From the NCBI RefSeq assembly GCF_003351405.1, contig NZ_CP031240.1, positions 930,001-994,000 on the forward strand: DNA of 64,000 nt, read 5' to 3'. Within the stretch, counting starts at the first letter, position 1. Each line of letters starts with the position of its first letter. The notes under the pieces are model-generated. The model made no database searches. It was not told where the DNA came from and was given only the letters and a program-made list of their open reading frames with translations. Source of the stretch: Haemophilus haemolyticus. Lineage in GTDB: Bacteria; Pseudomonadota; Gammaproteobacteria; Enterobacterales; Pasteurellaceae. Position numbers and translations under genes: made by a program. Of this stretch, positions 43,794-52,619 are shown piece by piece.

Positions 43794-43939
43794 TATTAAC
43801 TCCTTGTATGTATGAAATAAGTAGGGTTGAAATAAATTTCGTAAATATCATACAAAAAGGTTTTAACGATTGAAATCTATTAAATCAATCAAAAAAAACT
43901 ATTCAAGGTGATAAGGTTTTGAGATTAGATGTATTTTAA

Positions 43940-44158
43940 TTGATAACTCTTGAAAAGGTAAAAATTGTTGATCTCACTTGTCGAGCAAAATATTTGATTA
44001 TTCACACAGAAAAAGGCTATATCATTGGGCATTTAGGTATATCTGGTTCAATGCAAATCCTGCCACAGGATAGCGCAATAGATAAACCTTGCCCAAAGTG
44101 CAGTGGAAAAGTTGAAAGTTTAGTTATAGTAAAGCCTAATAGTTTCTTTCACTAGAAA
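43940..44158 (+). pseudogene. mutM: Collapsed remnant of mutM (formamidopyrimidine-DNA glycosylase)
   Basis: The 72-codon frame reads [38 protein letters not shown] and then, after DSAIDK, jumps straight to [14 protein letters not shown] and NSFFH. The first part is the N-terminal beta-sandwich region of MutM and the second its C-terminal zinc finger (C-x2-C), so about 170 internal residues are missing, as are the N-terminal Pro2/Glu catalytic residues, which are cut off by a TAA at 43937. The zinc finger has only the first two Cys. This is a relic, not a functional gene. The flanking stretch (43794-43939) shows nothing else. Confidence 0.85.
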
Positions 44159-44395
44159 TGTAAAGAATTGTAAATATTCTTTATTCCTATCCTCTTTTAA
44201 ATATAATGACTCACTTTAGAAGGTCATCAAAAACAGTTTCAAAATGAACCGCACTTTCCATTATATCAGTATTGATTGTGCATCAAGCGATGGCTGCTGT
44301 ATCAATCGATGTCCACGGGACAGTCTTGCGATAAAATTAATACAATAACCTTGATCTTCCCCCTTTTTGATAATGTAAACAAGGATAATAAAATC

Positions 44396-47300
44396 ATGAA
44401 ATTATATAAATCGTTTATAGCTAAATTTGTTCAAGCCTCCCTTTTTTCTTGCCTTTCTTTTTCTGCTTATGCACAAGATGTAAATTCGGAAGAAAATAAG
44501 CCTTTACCTCTTAACGATGAAGGGTATAAGGCTAGAAAAGAATCTATTACAAAGGAGATAAATAAGGCTGTTGAGGATATTAAGGAAAAAGAAAAAGAAG
44601 TTAAATATGATATTCAAAATGAAGGACCCACTAGAGGAAAGGAAAATCAGAGTGTATCTTCAGTCTATAAGATTCCTACTGACGCGCCAGGTTACTATTT
44701 GTTTTCTATAGATGAAGGTTCTCGGCCTTTAAGTAATTTGAAGTTGATTAACAATACTGATATTGCATCAACTACAGAAGTTTTTTCTACACGTTGGGTA
44801 CAAGGAGGGGGGAACATTTTTCGGCCCCCTGTCACTGGTGTGAATAATCTCATTTATATTGAAAATAAGGGAAATATCACTGGGAAAGGAACTGGTCCAT
44901 CGAACAATCAACCTGCAATACATTTAATTTCAGGAAAGGATTTTTACTTCAAGAATTCAGGTAGGATAACATCAAAACAAGATACAAGTGAGATAAAAGC
45001 AGAAAAGAATTTAATATTAGAGAATGAAGGTTCTAAGGATAAAGATTCTCCTAGTATGCTAGATAAATCTAAGTTTAATGGAAAAAATGTTTTTCTTTCA
45101 AATACTGGCTATTCTGTATTTAATGAAGTTAACTTTGGAGCATCTGAAAATTTTATTTTTTCCAATAAAGGGACAATACTTTCATATATGACGATTGATG
45201 ACTTTATTAAAGCTGGTAAAGGACGTTATCAAGCGCCAGAGCCTGATCCAGATACAAAAGAGAAATATAAAAAATACCTAGAAGATTTTTATAAAAATAA
45301 CCCACCAAAAGATAAGGATGAATATTTTGCCCCTGAAGATAGGGGTAAAAAATATGTTCCTTATGAGACTTATAAAAATATTATAGAAGAATATAAAAAA
45401 TATCGTGAAAAAATTAAGGATGAAGAATATAAAAAATTTCTTGAAGAATATCGTGAAGAACATCCCAACAGAAACCCTCCTCCACGCGACATTGAATACG
45501 ACCCTGAATTTAATATCACATTAAAGTGTCATTCTAATAGGGAATGTGAAGGAACTTTAATTGATATAGAAAATGTTAAATTCATTAACACCAATAGATT
45601 GTATGAGATACGTAAGGAATTACATAAAGCTTCTTTAAAACCAAAGACAGTAGATGAATTTATTAAAGAAGGTAACGGCGCTTATATAAAACCGATTCCT
45701 ACTGAAAGAACAGAATCAGATTACAACTTCTATAAACTTAATAGTGAAATCATAGGCACTCCAATAGGTGCAAAAAATTTATACGGAGAAAATAGTGGAG
45801 AGATACCTGGAACCCTAACCCTATATTTTGATAATGGATATTTTATTAACTCAGGGAGCATAGGGACACTAAGGGTTAATGCGGAGAGAGGGTTAGTAGT
45901 TAATCGTAAAACAGCATCATTGGATATCAGCGATTATGGAGAGAAGAGTGGGCTGTTAGAAGTAGATTTAAAAAATTCTACAGTTTTAGAGGGTTCTATT
46001 ATCAACAGAAAATTGGCTCCAACTCGCGTTATCGTCAATGAAGAGACAAAAATTGATGGTGTGTTGAAGGCTAATGGAACCGATGAAACTCTTGTCGTGA
46101 GCAGAGATAAAAATAGTGAGCTTCATAATCTTGAAGCCGGTATGGATAAATATGTTGGTTTCGAGCATTTAGAAATGCAAGGGAAATGGGCGATTAAGGA
46201 ACATGACGCTGAATTTAAAGAATCAATCACTTTTAATGAAGCTAATGTTGAATTGGCAGGTAAAAAATTAATTAGCCCAGAAGTAATAAATACAGGTAGT
46301 AGTACTATTAATGTTACGTCTAACGCTGAAGTAAAAGGAAATTTTACTAATCAGGGAACCGTGAGTTTAACGGGTACGTTAACTACTTCAGGCAATGTTG
46401 AAAATAGCGGCACTATTGAATTTAATAATGGTCTTCCAAGCACAAAATTTGTGACTTCAGGTAACTATGCTGGTACTGGAGAAAAAAGCCTATTAAAAAT
46501 GAATGTCGATGCAAGTGCGGGCAAAAGTGAATTCGATTTACTTGATGTCGGTGGAAAAGCAAGTGGTACGACTAAAATTGAGTTTATAGATCCGACAAAG
46601 TTAGCGGCTAAAATGAAAAATCGAGTGAAATTGGTTAAAACCCAATCATCGGATGAAAATGCGTTTTCTTTAGTTGAATCCAAATATGGTCGCTACAAGT
46701 ATAAGTTTTATAATGTGGCTCATGATACGGATGGCTATAGTAACTGGTATTTAGAACAACTTCCAACTTTCCGTAAGGAAGTCGCGGGAATTGTATCGGG
46801 CTTTGCGGCAAGTCAGAATTTGTTTACTCACACATTCCATGATCGTGCAGCGAAAGATAAATTACCAGAGGAGCATACAGCTTGGGTGAGAGTTTATCGT
46901 CATAATACGAAATATCAGCTTAATGGCGTAGATTCAAAAGCCGATGCTCATTCAGATACCCTACAGTTGGGCTATGATGCGTTGAAATATAATAAGGGCA
47001 CCAACAAATTTACAGCAGGTGCTTATGTGAGTTTAGGGCGTCAAAAATCAGAAACTTATTTGGTTGAAGATGATGAAAGAGTACGCAGTAGCTCAAAGGG
47101 ATATTCTCTAGGGCTCTACGCAACATGGGAAAAACCAAACTGGTATGTGGATAGTTGGATCCAAGTGAATCGCTTAAAAACTAAAGTGAATACAAGTGAT
47201 GGAAGATCGGATTATAAAACGACCGCACTTCAAGCTTCATTAGAGGCTGGATACAATAAGTTATTAAACAAAACAGATAATTATGCTTATTACGTTCAGC

Positions 47301-47668
47301 CACAAGGTCAGGTTATTTACAATCACTTCCATAAACCAGATATGGGTGAAGAATTGGCTGTGTTAAATCCTCGTTATTTCGTTACACGTTTAGGTTTGCG
47401 TTTTTACCAACAATCATTAAAACGCCCAAATCATGGCGAACCTTATTTGGCATTAAATTGGTGGCATCATACCAATCAAACAAGTGTAGTAACTGATGAA
47501 AAAGCGATTTCAATTAAAGGGATAAAAGATCTTAAAAATATTGAGGTCGGGATTGATAAATGGTATATCACAGATAATCTTTCCGTATGGACAAATGTTG
47601 GCTATTACATGGGCACCCATAATTATCGTGATATTCGATATAATTTAGGCGCATCTTATCGCTTCTAA
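44396..47668 (+). CDS. Classical (type Va) autotransporter with Lys/Glu-rich repeated passenger
   Basis: A 1090-residue outer-membrane autotransporter. Signal peptide residues 1-26 end in AYA. The passenger runs to about 795, with two parts: up to ~430 Lys/Glu/Asn-rich, then beta-helix-like Asn/Gly/Thr-rich strands (TNQGTVSLTGTLTTSGNVEN). The beta-barrel domain (about 796-1090) begins AGIVSGFAASQNLF and ends GASYRF with the terminal Phe typical of Bam substrates. A rare cysteine pair, C378 and C384 (CHSNREC), is in the passenger. Two internal repeats are seen: DDFIKAGKGRYQ (268-279) with DEFIKEGNGAYI (420-431), and KKYLEDFYKNNPPKDKDEY (~292) with KKFLEEYREEHPNRNPPPRD (~345). No serine-protease motif GDSGSP is present. 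The gene lies between the mutM relic and an IS3 relic; I place it with no named family. Confidence 0.9.
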   Translation: MKLYKSFIAKFVQASLFSCLSFSAYAQDVNSEENKPLPLNDEGYKARKESITKEINKAVEDIKEKEKEVKYDIQNEGPTRGKENQSVSSVYKIPTDAPGYYLFSIDEGSRPLSNLKLINNTDIASTTEVFSTRWVQGGGNIFRPPVTGVNNLIYIENKGNITGKGTGPSNNQPAIHLISGKDFYFKNSGRITSKQDTSEIKAEKNLILENEGSKDKDSPSMLDKSKFNGKNVFLSNTGYSVFNEVNFGASENFIFSNKGTILSYMTIDDFIKAGKGRYQAPEPDPDTKEKYKKYLEDFYKNNPPKDKDEYFAPEDRGKKYVPYETYKNIIEEYKKYREKIKDEEYKKFLEEYREEHPNRNPPPRDIEYDPEFNITLKCHSNRECEGTLIDIENVKFINTNRLYEIRKELHKASLKPKTVDEFIKEGNGAYIKPIPTERTESDYNFYKLNSEIIGTPIGAKNLYGENSGEIPGTLTLYFDNGYFINSGSIGTLRVNAERGLVVNRKTASLDISDYGEKSGLLEVDLKNSTVLEGSIINRKLAPTRVIVNEETKIDGVLKANGTDETLVVSRDKNSELHNLEAGMDKYVGFEHLEMQGKWAIKEHDAEFKESITFNEANVELAGKKLISPEVINTGSSTINVTSNAEVKGNFTNQGTVSLTGTLTTSGNVENSGTIEFNNGLPSTKFVTSGNYAGTGEKSLLKMNVDASAGKSEFDLLDVGGKASGTTKIEFIDPTKLAAKMKNRVKLVKTQSSDENAFSLVESKYGRYKYKFYNVAHDTDGYSNWYLEQLPTFRKEVAGIVSGFAASQNLFTHTFHDRAAKDKLPEEHTAWVRVYRHNTKYQLNGVDSKADAHSDTLQLGYDALKYNKGTNKFTAGAYVSLGRQKSETYLVEDDERVRSSSKGYSLGLYATWEKPNWYVDSWIQVNRLKTKVNTSDGRSDYKTTALQASLEAGYNKLLNKTDNYAYYVQPQGQVIYNHFHKPDMGEELAVLNPRYFVTRLGLRFYQQSLKRPNHGEPYLALNWWHHTNQTSVVTDEKAISIKGIKDLKNIEVGIDKWYITDNLSVWTNVGYYMGTHNYRDIRYNLGASYRF

Positions 47669-47702
47669 TTTATATAGTTAAATATCTAAAAAAGGTGGGT
47701 TT

Positions 47703-48475
47703 TGATCTGCCCCAAAAAGTTAGACTGTTAAATTAAGGACTGAGTTCTGTACTCCATAGGGCTTAGTCCTTTTAGTTTCCTCTGAATGCGTACATGGTTG
47801 TAATAATGCTACATTTTTATCGTTTTTCGTCTTCAAGTGATAGAAGAAAATACTGCGTGTCAAGCCGATTAAATCTAATAAAATGGATAGTGGAAAATGA
47901 AGGCTCAATGCCTTTACGATAGCGGCTTTTTCTACATTTTTTGTTGGTTGAGCTCCTGCAATTTTTTTAGGATTGCGTTCTCCGCACGAAGACGCAAGTT
48001 TTCCAATTCTAGTTCTTCCTTTCGTGTTTTCGGTTTAGGTGGCATTTAGAATATTTCGGTTGCATGATTGGGCGACCTTTAGATTTGGAGATTAATCCGT
48101 TTATACCTTGTTTTTCAAAGGCTTGCAATCATCGGCTAATCACACTTGAATTGACAATGCCAAAGTATAAATAGGCTGTTTATGCAGAAAACTGCCCATT
48201 TTTAACCGCTTGTATCACGTTAAGTTTAAATTCAGGTGAGTAATTTCTCTTCTTCCCCAGCACAGCTAATCCATTGATTCCACTATTATTAAATTGGTTA
48301 ATCCAATATCGCAATGTTCTACTGGCAAGTTGAAAATGTTTACGAGTAAGTGAACGATTTTTACTATTTTGAAGATAAAATTCGATGACTTGTTGTTTGA
48401 AAAGAGTGTTGTATTTGGTCATAAAAAATCTGAAACTTAGCTGGTTATTTAGTCCAGCTTTTTGGGGGCAGATCA
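47703..48475 (-). mobile_element. Decayed IS3-family element, copy B (773 bp)
   Basis: Reading leftward, the left inverted repeat TGATCTGCCCCCAAAAAGCTGG starts at 48475, and the right repeat ends at 47703 (AGTCTAACTTTTTGGGGCAGATCA type). The orfA frame starts at ATG 48422 (MTKYNTLFKQQVIEFYLQ), with helix-turn-helix LTRKHFQLASRTLRYWINQF, and breaks at a stop near 48180. A degenerate second part (48050-47930) carries the coiled-coil end EELELENLRLRAENA. From orfB only scraps remain (LLDLIGLTRSIFFYHLK and the final KGLSPMEYR), so the DDE core is gone. Same family as copies A, C and D. It closes the accessory stretch containing the autotransporter. Confidence 0.85.
48180..48422 (-). pseudogene. 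IS3-family orfA remnant of copy B
   Basis: An 80-residue reading frame from ATG 48422 with the typical N-terminal helix-turn-helix domain of IS3-family orfA (LYWxNxF-type pattern LRYWINQFNNSGINGL), ending at an in-frame TAA (YSPEFKLNVIQAVKNGQFSA). Homologues continue for about another 90 residues into a leucine zipper; those pieces lie downstream in broken frames. Confidence 0.75.
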
Positions 48476-48541
48476 TTATGCGTTACTATGCGTTAAATTG
48501 AGTGCCAAAATGCGCTAAAATACTGATTTTTAAATACAAAA

Positions 48542-48566
48542 AAAGCAAGGTGATTTACCTTGCTTT
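48542..48566 (-). terminator. Terminator of tRNA-Ala
   Basis: AAAGCAAGG (48542-48550) and CCTTGCTTT (48558-48566), a 9-bp stem directly downstream of the tRNA on the minus strand, followed by T. Confidence 0.8.
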
Positions 48567-48573
48567 ATTAATT

Positions 48574-48650
<77 letters not shown>

Positions 48651-48729
48651 TAAAAGACAGCAACATAATAAAATTTGACTATGTGGCTGTCAATACGATT
48701 TTATTATGCGTTTGTTATCCGATTAAATA

Positions 48730-50172
48730 TTAAGCGTTTTGTGCATTAATAAAATCAATAGCGCGCTGAATACGTGTAAGTACACGATCTCTGCCGATAC
48801 CGACTAGGGTAACATCCATTGATGGAGATTGACCAGAGCCTGTCACTGCGACACGTAATGGCATGCCGACTTTACCCATGCCCACTTCTAGCTCAGCAGC
48901 CGTTTGTTCAATGGCTTCGTGAGTAGAATGTAAATCCCAGCTAGAAAGTGCGGTTAATTTTTCTTTCACTTTTGCAAGCGCTTCAGCAGCATTGCCTTTG
49001 AAATGTTTTTTCGCTGCTGCTTCATCAAAGGTTTCAAATTCTTCAAAGAAGTAGCGACTTGAACTTGCCATTTCTTTTAAGGTTTTACAACGTTCCGCAA
49101 GCATGGTGACTATTTCAGTTAATGCAGGGCCATTAGTTGTATCAATGCCTTGATCTTTGTAATGCCATTCGAGGTGTTTAGCCACATATTCTGGCGGTAA
49201 TTCACGGATATAATGTTGATTCAACCATTGTAATTTTTCAGTATTGAATGCGCTAGCTGATTTGCTAACGTGATCTAATTCGAAATAGTTGATCATTTCT
49301 TCGCGACTGAAAATTTCTTGGTCGCCATGTCCCCAGCCTAAACGCACAAGATAGTTGATTAAAGCTTCTGGTAAGTAACCATCATCACGATATTGCATTA
49401 CGCTCACTGCGCCATGTCGTTTAGAGAGTTTTTGGCCATCATCTCCATTAATCATGGAAACGTGCGCATAGGTTGGAATTGGGGCACCAATTGCTTTTAA
49501 AATGTTAATTTGACGTGGCGTGTTATTGATATGATCTTCGCCACGTACCACATGAGTGATGCCCATGTCCCAGTCATCCACAACTACGCAGAAGTTATAA
49601 GTTGGTGAACCGTCTGTGCGACGAATAATAAGATCATCAAGCTCACTGTTGCTGATTTCAATACGGCCACGCACTGCATCATCAAATACTACTGAGCCTT
49701 CAGTTGGATTTTTAAAACGTACGACATGAGGTTCATCTGGTGAATGGCTGTGATCGTGTAAGCAGTGACGGTCATAACGTGGTTTTTCTTTATTTTGTTC
49801 TTGAGTATGACGAAGTTCTTCTAAGCGATCTTTAGTGCAATAGCAACGATATGCTAAGCCTTGTTCAATCATTTCATCGATCACTTGGTTATAACGATCA
49901 AAGCGTTTAGTTTGGTAATAAGGGCCATGTTCCCAAGGAAGATTTAACCATTCCATTCCTTCAATAATTGCAGCAGTTGCTTCTGGTGTTGAACGCTCTA
50001 AATCAGTGTCTTCAATTCGTAATACAAATTCGCCGTTATTATGTTTTGCGTATAACCAAGAATAAAGTGCGGTACGAGCGCCACCTACATGCAAATAACC
50101 TGTAGGACTAGGAGCAAAACGAGTACGCACTTTTACATTTGGATCTAAATTAAAAGGGGCATCTAGTTTCAT
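48730..50172 (-). CDS. gltX: Glutamyl-tRNA synthetase
   Basis: Class I enzyme that charges tRNA-Glu. The HIGH-like motif is in [17 protein letters not shown] (about 18-34) and the KMSKS-like motif is KLSKRH (about 252-257). The zinc-binding-type insert [12 protein letters not shown] lies near 106-117. Length 480 is typical. It is oriented away from the four tRNA-Val genes and reads toward tRNA-Ala. Confidence 0.98.
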   Translation of the reverse strand: MKLDAPFNLDPNVKVRTRFAPSPTGYLHVGGARTALYSWLYAKHNNGEFVLRIEDTDLERSTPEATAAIIEGMEWLNLPWEHGPYYQTKRFDRYNQVIDEMIEQGLAYRCYCTKDRLEELRHTQEQNKEKPRYDRHCLHDHSHSPDEPHVVRFKNPTEGSVVFDDAVRGRIEISNSELDDLIIRRTDGSPTYNFCVVVDDWDMGITHVVRGEDHINNTPRQINILKAIGAPIPTYAHVSMINGDDGQKLSKRHGAVSVMQYRDDGYLPEALINYLVRLGWGHGDQEIFSREEMINYFELDHVSKSASAFNTEKLQWLNQHYIRELPPEYVAKHLEWHYKDQGIDTTNGPALTEIVTMLAERCKTLKEMASSSRYFFEEFETFDEAAAKKHFKGNAAEALAKVKEKLTALSSWDLHSTHEAIEQTAAELEVGMGKVGMPLRVAVTGSGQSPSMDVTLVGIGRDRVLTRIQRAIDFINAQNA

Positions 50173-50296
50173 TTTTATAACCTATCTTCAATAAAATATT
50201 AGTCGTTATTCTACTACGACTTGTTTGACTTCTAAATAAAAAAGCGGATTTTATGCTTATTTTTACGACAATTAAACAAAATTTAATAAAAAGGTA

Positions 50297-50324
50297 TTGA
50301 CTGAAAATGCATTCTCCCTATAAT
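50297..50324 (+). promoter_or_regulatory. Sigma-70 promoter of the tRNA-Val cluster
   Basis: -35 TTGACT (50297-50302), 16-base spacer, -10 TATAAT (50319-50324), followed by a GC-rich GCCAACCC, the discriminator type seen at stringently controlled stable-RNA promoters. The first tRNA starts 19 bases downstream. Confidence 0.85.
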
Positions 50325-50342
50325 GCCAACCCACAGCATTAA

Positions 50343-50418
50343 GGGCGATTAGCTCAGTTGGGAGAGCACCTCCCTTACAAGGAGGGGGTCACTGGTTCGA
50401 GACCGGTATCGCCCACCA
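50343..50418 (+). tRNA. tRNA-Val (anticodon TAC), copy 1
   Basis: 76-base cloverleaf GGGCGATTAGCTC...GATCGCCCA with acceptor GGGCGAT/ATCGCCC, anticodon stem CTCCC/GGGAG around the TTACAA(G) loop giving TAC, T-loop GGTTCGAGACC and encoded CCA. First of four near-identical copies. Confidence 0.97.
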
Positions 50419-50461
50419 CTTCTCTAAAAAGTGTTCTTAATGTTACTAAGTTTGACCTAGC

Positions 50462-50537
50462 GGGCGATTAGCTCAGTTGGGAGAGCACCTCCCTTACAAG
50501 GAGGGGGTCACTGGTTCGAGACCGGTATCGCCCACCA
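50462..50537 (+). tRNA. tRNA-Val (anticodon TAC), copy 2
   Basis: Identical by eye to copy 1 over 76 bases. The spacer between copies is 43 bases and differs in sequence from the others. Confidence 0.97.
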
Positions 50538-50595
50538 CTTTTCTAAAGTGTCCTTTCCGCTCAAACTTTCCCTTTGTATTTAAACGCTTTCTAGT

Positions 50596-50671
50596 GGGCG
50601 ATTAGCTCAGTTGGGAGAGCACCTCCCTTACAAGGAGGGGGTCACTGGTTCGAGACCGGTATCGCCCACCA
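50596..50671 (+). tRNA. tRNA-Val (anticodon TAC), copy 3
   Basis: Identical by eye to copy 1; spacer 58 bases from copy 2. Confidence 0.97.
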
Positions 50672-50723
50672 CTTAAAAGTGTTTAAATAAACCGAAAATT
50701 TAGGGTTTTACCTTAATATTGTC

Positions 50724-50799
50724 GGGCGATTAGCTCAGTTGGGAGAGCACCTCCCTTACAAGGAGGGGGTCACTGGTTCGAGACCGGTATCGCCCACCA
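50724..50799 (+). tRNA. tRNA-Val (anticodon TAC), copy 4
   Basis: Identical by eye to copy 1; spacer 52 bases from copy 3. No clear terminator follows before lpt6. Confidence 0.97.
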
Positions 50800-50920
50800 C
50801 TTTATTTCCAAATTATCCAAATAATTTTCTTTTCCCGTTCAATCTATTACGTTTACATGATAAAGTGCGCAGACATTCTCACGTCTCATTTTAGTCTGTT
50901 ATGCATCATAGGGAAAATTC

Positions 50921-52576
50921 ATGATCGCTTATATTTTCTTAGCTTTATTCACGATTGCGGCAGTGATTTTTATCGTAAACTCCCATTATCGTTGGACTTA
51001 TTTCTTTGCTATTACGCTTTTTACTTTTTTATTTGGTGGCATGCTTATGGTTTCCGGCCAATGGCAACGTGCTTTAAATTTTTCATCTGTGCTTTTTGTG
51101 GTACTGATGTTATTTCACCGTTTAAAAATTCATTATTACAAACAGCCTTTGTTAATTTCAGATTTCTTTCTTGTGGTGGATTGGCGAAATTGGGAAACCT
51201 TAATTCATTATAAAGGTGCATTGTTTGGCGTTATTGGGCTAATTGCGTTATTAGGTTATGCGATTTTTGGTTTTAATGATGTCGAGCCTTTAGGGGGATT
51301 AGGTAACAGCATTGGGGCGTTATTGTTTATCGTTAGCTTTAGCTTGATGTGGCATTATTCTAAAAAGCCAAGTGCGGTGCAAGTTTGGTTAGATTCTTTG
51401 CCCGATGATGGTCGCGATGTGTTTTTAAATTTACCAATGTCTTGCCGCGGTATTTTTTTCAAGGTGCCAAGTTTTGATGGCAATAGCCAAAATTTTATTG
51501 AAAAAATGACCGCACTTTCATCTGATACAAACAAGGTATCTGAAACAAACCCCGATATTGTAGTGACATTAATGGAATCCACGCTGAACCCTCATCAATT
51601 TGATTTTAGTCAGCAATCTATTCCACCACTTTCCATGTTTGAACCTCAAAATAATACAGTATTTGCTTCGCCGTTGCGTGTGCATACTTTTGCTGGCGCA
51701 ACCTGGAAATCAGAATTTGCTTTTTTAGCCGGCGTACCTTCAACCGATTTTGGCGCGTTAGCAAGTGGTGTTTTTTATTCTGTTGTACCGCACTTACAAT
51801 CGGGTTTAGTGAAAAATCTAAAAGCTCAAGGATATTTTTGTGTTGCCTTGTCGCCTTTTACAAAAGGTAATTACAATGCGAAATCCGCTTATGATCATTT
51901 CGGTTTTGATTTGATGTTACAACCGCAAGATCTTGGTTATCCTGCCCCTATTAGTAAAAATCTTTGGGATATTAGTAGTGAAGAAATGATGAAGTACACC
52001 CGAATGATTTTGGAAAAGCAGCATCCTGCGTTAGAAAATGTAGATCAGCCAATGTTTATTTATGTGTTGACTATGCGAGAACATGGTCCATATGAATTGG
52101 GCATGGAAAATACATTTAATCTTCAAATGCCTAATTTAGGGGCTAAAAGTATTTCAGCATTGAATGACTATACTCAACGTATTGTTGCCTTGAATGATGC
52201 GATTGAAGGAATGAATAACTATTTACATGAACGTAAAAAGCCTTTTGTTCTAGGGTATTTCGGTGATCACCAAGTAGCATTTGATAATGTTACCCCTCCG
52301 AAGAAAGGGGATTATGCCCAGCCCGATTATGTGACTCAATTTGTTGTAAGAAGTAATAGTGCGAGTCAATTTAAGCAAGAACAACATTTTTTAGATCTCG
52401 CTTTTGCCGGAGGTGTCTTGATGAATGTAGCTGGATTATCAGCAGAAGATGAATTTATGAAAGCGAATATGGCAATGTGTAAACTAAGTAACGGAAAATT
52501 GGAAGATTCTTCTAATCCTGCATTTGTGAATGACTATCGTCATTACCTCTATCAAACCTTAAAAATTGCAAAATAG
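50921..52576 (+). CDS. lpt6: Phosphoethanolamine transferase, Lpt6-like (sulfatase family)
   Basis: A 551-residue inner-membrane protein with about five N-terminal helices (1-145) and a periplasmic alkaline-phosphatase-like domain: IVVTLMESTLNPHQF, nucleophile region TFAGATWKSEF, LTMREHGPYELGM and the metal-binding FGDHQVAF. By memory it corresponds to the Haemophilus Lpt6 enzyme, which adds phosphoethanolamine to the 6-position of a core heptose of lipooligosaccharide. AGGGAAAATTC precedes the ATG. It lies close to the tRNA-Val cluster and might be partly read through from it. The alternative is another family member with a different acceptor. Confidence 0.78.
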   Translation: MIAYIFLALFTIAAVIFIVNSHYRWTYFFAITLFTFLFGGMLMVSGQWQRALNFSSVLFVVLMLFHRLKIHYYKQPLLISDFFLVVDWRNWETLIHYKGALFGVIGLIALLGYAIFGFNDVEPLGGLGNSIGALLFIVSFSLMWHYSKKPSAVQVWLDSLPDDGRDVFLNLPMSCRGIFFKVPSFDGNSQNFIEKMTALSSDTNKVSETNPDIVVTLMESTLNPHQFDFSQQSIPPLSMFEPQNNTVFASPLRVHTFAGATWKSEFAFLAGVPSTDFGALASGVFYSVVPHLQSGLVKNLKAQGYFCVALSPFTKGNYNAKSAYDHFGFDLMLQPQDLGYPAPISKNLWDISSEEMMKYTRMILEKQHPALENVDQPMFIYVLTMREHGPYELGMENTFNLQMPNLGAKSISALNDYTQRIVALNDAIEGMNNYLHERKKPFVLGYFGDHQVAFDNVTPPKKGDYAQPDYVTQFVVRSNSASQFKQEQHFLDLAFAGGVLMNVAGLSAEDEFMKANMAMCKLSNGKLEDSSNPAFVNDYRHYLYQTLKIAK

Positions 52577-52585
52577 CTGCATAAA

Positions 52586-52613
52586 AAAGACCGATGTTGA
52601 TAAATCGGTCTTT
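52586..52613. terminator. Terminator between lpt6 and yihY
   Basis: AAAGACCGAT (52586-52595) and ATCGGTCTTT (52604-52613), a 10-bp stem between convergent genes. Confidence 0.8.
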
Positions 52614-52619
52614 CTATTT

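Noticed and set aside
44276..44395. Earlier in-frame extension of the autotransporter by 40 residues.
   Set aside because: It would bury the signal peptide; AAGGATAATAAAATC and a clean signal start favour ATG 44396.
44159..44395. Sequence between the mutM relic and the autotransporter looked as if it might hold a simple-sequence phase-variation tract or another gene remnant.
   Set aside because: I found no tetra- or other repeat tract; TATAAT at 44202 has no convincing -35. Only a USS at 44248 is clear.
45278..45463. Minus-strand ORF of 61 codons rich in Phe and Ile, looking like a membrane peptide.
   Set aside because: It is the complement of the Lys/Glu-rich autotransporter passenger; Lys AAA codons read as Phe on the other strand.
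47720..47908. A 62-codon minus-strand ORF at the right end of IS copy B.
   Set aside because: It is a chance fusion of out-of-frame orfB scraps and terminal-repeat sequence, not a gene.
50343..50799. Four long direct repeats at regular spacing, resembling a CRISPR array.
   Set aside because: Each unit is a complete tRNA-Val cloverleaf with CCA; the spacers are of unequal length and no cas genes exist in the window.
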